From: a bacterium
GTDB lineage: Bacteria > Hydrothermota > UBA3073 > JACQXS01 > JAQTXJ01
Length of the DNA stretch: 61,905 nucleotides
Assembly (NCBI GenBank): GCA_028716385.1
Contig: JAQUPX010000001.1
Span: 891,674-953,578, forward strand
Reading direction: 5' to 3'
This document shows, one piece after another, positions 60,268 through 61,905 of this stretch. How positions within the stretch are numbered: position 1 is the stretch's first letter; each line of letters starts with the position of its first letter. The notes under the pieces were generated by a model, which was given only the letters and a program-made list of their open reading frames with translations, did not search any database and had not been told where the DNA came from. The position numbers were made by a program, and so were the translations under genes.

Positions 60268-61584
60268 TTAATCCTTAACGCAGCGGACGCTAAAACCAGC
60301 CCTCTCGTAGTAGTAATCACAGTCCACATCAGCGTCACCGTAACTCAGGTAACGGTACCATGCGTATGTAGGACCGTTCTCCGAGGCCCACCAGCAACCA
60401 TGGGCGCCTACATCGTAGAACACACCACTATCGTAGCTACGACAACCACCCGGAAGCGCCGAAAAACCACTTTCGTTGGTTGCACCGGTGTTTGGGCTTG
60501 CCCAAAGCGTTGTGCAATTTTCTTTCATTTTACCGCCTGCTACACCTTCTCCACCCAAATACTGGGTAAGAATTGTCCATTCACTATCAGAAGATACGTG
60601 CCAGCCAACGGGACACATATTACGACTGTCTGCTACTGCATACCAATTATACAAACGACCATAAGTATCGCCCTCAGCCGGAATGTTATTATAATTACAA
60701 TACGCTCCGGGCGTTAAACTATCCCATTGAGCGCTCTCAGTAACATTCGGTATACTTGAAGCATTGCGGTATTTAGTGGTTTTTAGGTTTTCTGCCATCC
60801 ATACCTGTGTGCCTATTTGAACTACAGCGTAATGATTACTATCTGCATCCGTGCAATCAACAAAATTAAAAGTTACTGTTTGGGTTTGAGTTGGAACGAG
60901 CATAAAGATAGTGCGATAAATACCTGATTTTCCCGTGAACTTCAACCTGTCGCCTGTGGTATATTGCATATTTATTACCGATTTATTGTTTTTTGCGCTT
61001 TTCGTCTTTGTTGTATTTGAAGCTGTGTTTTGTTTATCTATGCTCGGTATCATTCCAATATATTTTATTTCAGCCCGCCTCAGGTGGATTAAATTATTGC
61101 TTATTATTTTTGCCATATAGGAATATTCGCCCGACTTTATTTTCAAAAGATAGACACCGCTGCTAAGTCCGCTCAGACTGTAAGTATGATGTCCTTTTGA
61201 TAATAATTCTTGCGTTTGCAGAACTTGTTTCCCTGTTATGTCATACAGTTTAAGAGTTGTTTTGCTCCGCCTGAGGCGGACTTCAAAATCTATGGAACAA
61301 TTGCCTGTCATTGGGTTCGGATAGATATGCATATTATTGTCCGTAACGGTATTTAAATCTGATTCGCTTATTCCTAAGACTTCAAGCTGTAATGTATCGC
61401 TCCCGCTAAAGGTTGTATCGGTGCATTGCGTCAGGTTTTCTACTTTTACCGAATCAACGGTTGTGCTTGCTCCGGTTCCTGCAAAACTGATTTGATAAAT
61501 CTGTGCATAAGTTTGTGTTGTCGCAAAAACCAGCAAAAATAATATGGAACATCCCGCCCTGGCGGTGACTGTAATTATTTTCAT
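60268..61584 (-). CDS. Secreted FISUMP protein with internal sorting-like domain (variable C-terminus)
   Basis: A 438-residue exported protein with AGAGGAG before the ATG. After the signal peptide comes a short beta region. A sorting-type domain lies at about residues 85-165 (MHIYPNPMTGNCSIDF to YSYMAKII), here internal. The FISUMP domain ends the protein (VWMAENLKTTKYRNA, LYNWYAV, PVGWHVSSDSEWTIL, GFSALPGG, GCWWASEN, SVRCVKD). The 49 codons before GFSVRCVKD differ strongly from the paralogue at 40884-41729. Three dispersed palindromes are inserted in frame: in the signal peptide (TARAGC), at residues about 102-107 (RLRRS) and at 166-171 (HLRR). It is probably a surface ligand-binding protein. 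Confidence 0.83.
   Translation of the reverse strand: MKIITVTARAGCSILFLLVFATTQTYAQIYQISFAGTGASTTVDSVKVENLTQCTDTTFSGSDTLQLEVLGISESDLNTVTDNNMHIYPNPMTGNCSIDFEVRLRRSKTTLKLYDITGKQVLQTQELLSKGHHTYSLSGLSSGVYLLKIKSGEYSYMAKIISNNLIHLRRAEIKYIGMIPSIDKQNTASNTTKTKSAKNNKSVINMQYTTGDRLKFTGKSGIYRTIFMLVPTQTQTVTFNFVDCTDADSNHYAVVQIGTQVWMAENLKTTKYRNASSIPNVTESAQWDSLTPGAYCNYNNIPAEGDTYGRLYNWYAVADSRNMCPVGWHVSSDSEWTILTQYLGGEGVAGGKMKENCTTLWASPNTGATNESGFSALPGGCRSYDSGVFYDVGAHGCWWASENGPTYAWYRYLSYGDADVDCDYYYERAGFSVRCVKD
60298..60444 (-). other. Putative DGR-type variable region 2
   Basis: Forty-nine codons aligned to 40914-41063. Fixed codons (GGT, TTC, TGG, GAG, GCT, GTG, CGT) alternate with fully divergent ones, mostly ending in C or T. 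Both flanks are almost identical between the two genes. No template repeat or reverse transcriptase gene is in the window. Confidence 0.6.
61075..61088. repeat. Degenerate CCGCCTCAGGCGG palindrome inside the FISUMP gene
   Basis: CCCGCCTCAGGTGGA encodes HLRR on the minus strand in an otherwise unrelated linker, preserving the frame. Confidence 0.6.
61266..61280. repeat. Perfect TCCGCCTGAGGCGGA palindrome inside the FISUMP gene
   Basis: Identical to the intergenic copy at 16191-16205. It encodes RLRRS within a strand of the internal sorting domain. Confidence 0.75.
61554..61565. repeat. CCGCC-CT-GGCGG palindrome in the FISUMP signal peptide
   Basis: It encodes TARAGC between the basic start MKIITV and the hydrophobic core SILFLLVF, that is, an insertion in the signal peptide. 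Confidence 0.5.
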
Positions 61585-61595
61585 TTTTCTCCTCT

Positions 61596-61905
61596 CTATT
61601 TCATTAAGATTAGTTTCTTTGTGGATTTGTAAGTGCCAGCTTTAAATTTTATAAAATAAACTCCTTTGGCAAATTCGTTATAGTTCACTTGAGTTTCATA
61701 ATAACCTGCTTTTTGCTCTTTTGAGCAGAATATTTTTACCAGCCTGCCAGATATATCGTAAAGCTCCAGAGTAACATTTACTTTTTCCGGCAATCCATAT
61801 TTAATCACAATATTTCGCATAGAAGGATTTGGAGTTGCTAAAGATAATGTAAACTTATCAGGTATTTTCCCTTGCTCTTCTACACCAACCCGTGTACCGA
61901 AGGAG
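61596..61905 (-). CDS. C-terminal end of a secreted protein with sorting domain (runs off window)
   Basis: The frame is open from the right window edge. The last 103 codons begin SFGTRVGVEEQGKIPDKF and contain LSLATPNPSMRNIVIKYGLP, LELYDISGRLVKIFC, AGYYETQVNYNEFAKGVYF and KSTKKLILMK, a Por-type C-terminal sorting domain of the type A family. Everything upstream is outside the window, so the function of the passenger domain is unknown. The internal ATG at 61820 is not the true start because the domain's conserved NPS segment lies before it. It is 11 bases upstream of the FISUMP gene and probably co-transcribed with it. Confidence 0.85.
   Translation of the reverse strand, partial: SFGTRVGVEEQGKIPDKFTLSLATPNPSMRNIVIKYGLPEKVNVTLELYDISGRLVKIFCSKEQKAGYYETQVNYNEFAKGVYFIKFKAGTYKSTKKLILMK

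Overview
The window is AT-rich bacterial DNA, most likely from an uncultivated Gram-negative lineage of the FCB type (candidate division WOR-3/Stahlbacteria or a relative). This placement is inferred from protein style, not measured. At least nine proteins carry a Por-type (T9SS type A-like) C-terminal sorting domain ending in KKLILMK or a close variant. There are also YVTN, kelch and FISUMP surface proteins, a PilY1/PilX pair, and intergenic DNA full of short dispersed palindromes.

Layout. 1-3.5 kb: start of a radical SAM gene, sucC and tsaE, separated by two mosaic repeat blocks. 3.7-10.2 kb: a rightward surface-polysaccharide operon (three GT4 glycosyltransferases, a methyltransferase, a small helical protein) ending in a secreted M14 carboxypeptidase. 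10.2-18 kb: leftward housekeeping and envelope genes (MurJ, methionine aminopeptidase, TsaC, the PilX/PilY1 group, MntP). 18.3-23.1 kb: a sensor kinase and NtrC-type regulator, then two palindromic sites and a textbook sigma-54 promoter driving two stand-alone receiver proteins, the second without its phospho-acceptor. 23.2-27.2 kb: two exported beta-propeller proteins.

At 27.35 kb a tRNA-Arg(UCU) gene is cut after its anticodon stem. From here the content is accessory. It begins with a possible recombinase-gene tail, an AlpA/Xis-like DNA-binding protein, and four homologous non-coding modules (about 28.0, 28.6, 32.2 and 32.7 kb). In each module a heptamer is repeated at nearly the same offsets, but the heptamer itself changes in concert between modules (CGTTCAA, CTGCCAA, TTGTCAA). 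I consider this the most novel signal in the window. A structured minus-strand RNA candidate lies at 31.9 kb. From 33.2 to 40.8 kb is a dense defence-like island: a NACHT NTPase ending in a HEPN domain, two more HEPN-type proteins, an Mrr-like nuclease translationally coupled to a TIR plus PD-(D/E)XK-like fusion, a second TIR/deoxyribosyltransferase-like protein and a zinc ribbon.

40.9-61.9 kb: leftward envelope and secreted proteins. These include three zinc-ribbon/membrane-anchor proteins with unrelated outer domains, TPR proteins, tandem-repeat propellers, a stand-alone LigD phosphoesterase domain, and two FISUMP proteins 19 kb apart. The C-terminal ~50 codons of the two FISUMP proteins differ radically while both flanks are almost identical, as expected of diversity-generating retroelement targets. 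No reverse transcriptase or template repeat is visible in the window.

Short palindromic repeats also sit in frame inside genes (a glycosyltransferase, mntP, and three times in one FISUMP gene). No rRNA, CRISPR array, complete tRNA or recognisable transposase was found. All assignments come from reading sequence and motifs; no database search was run.
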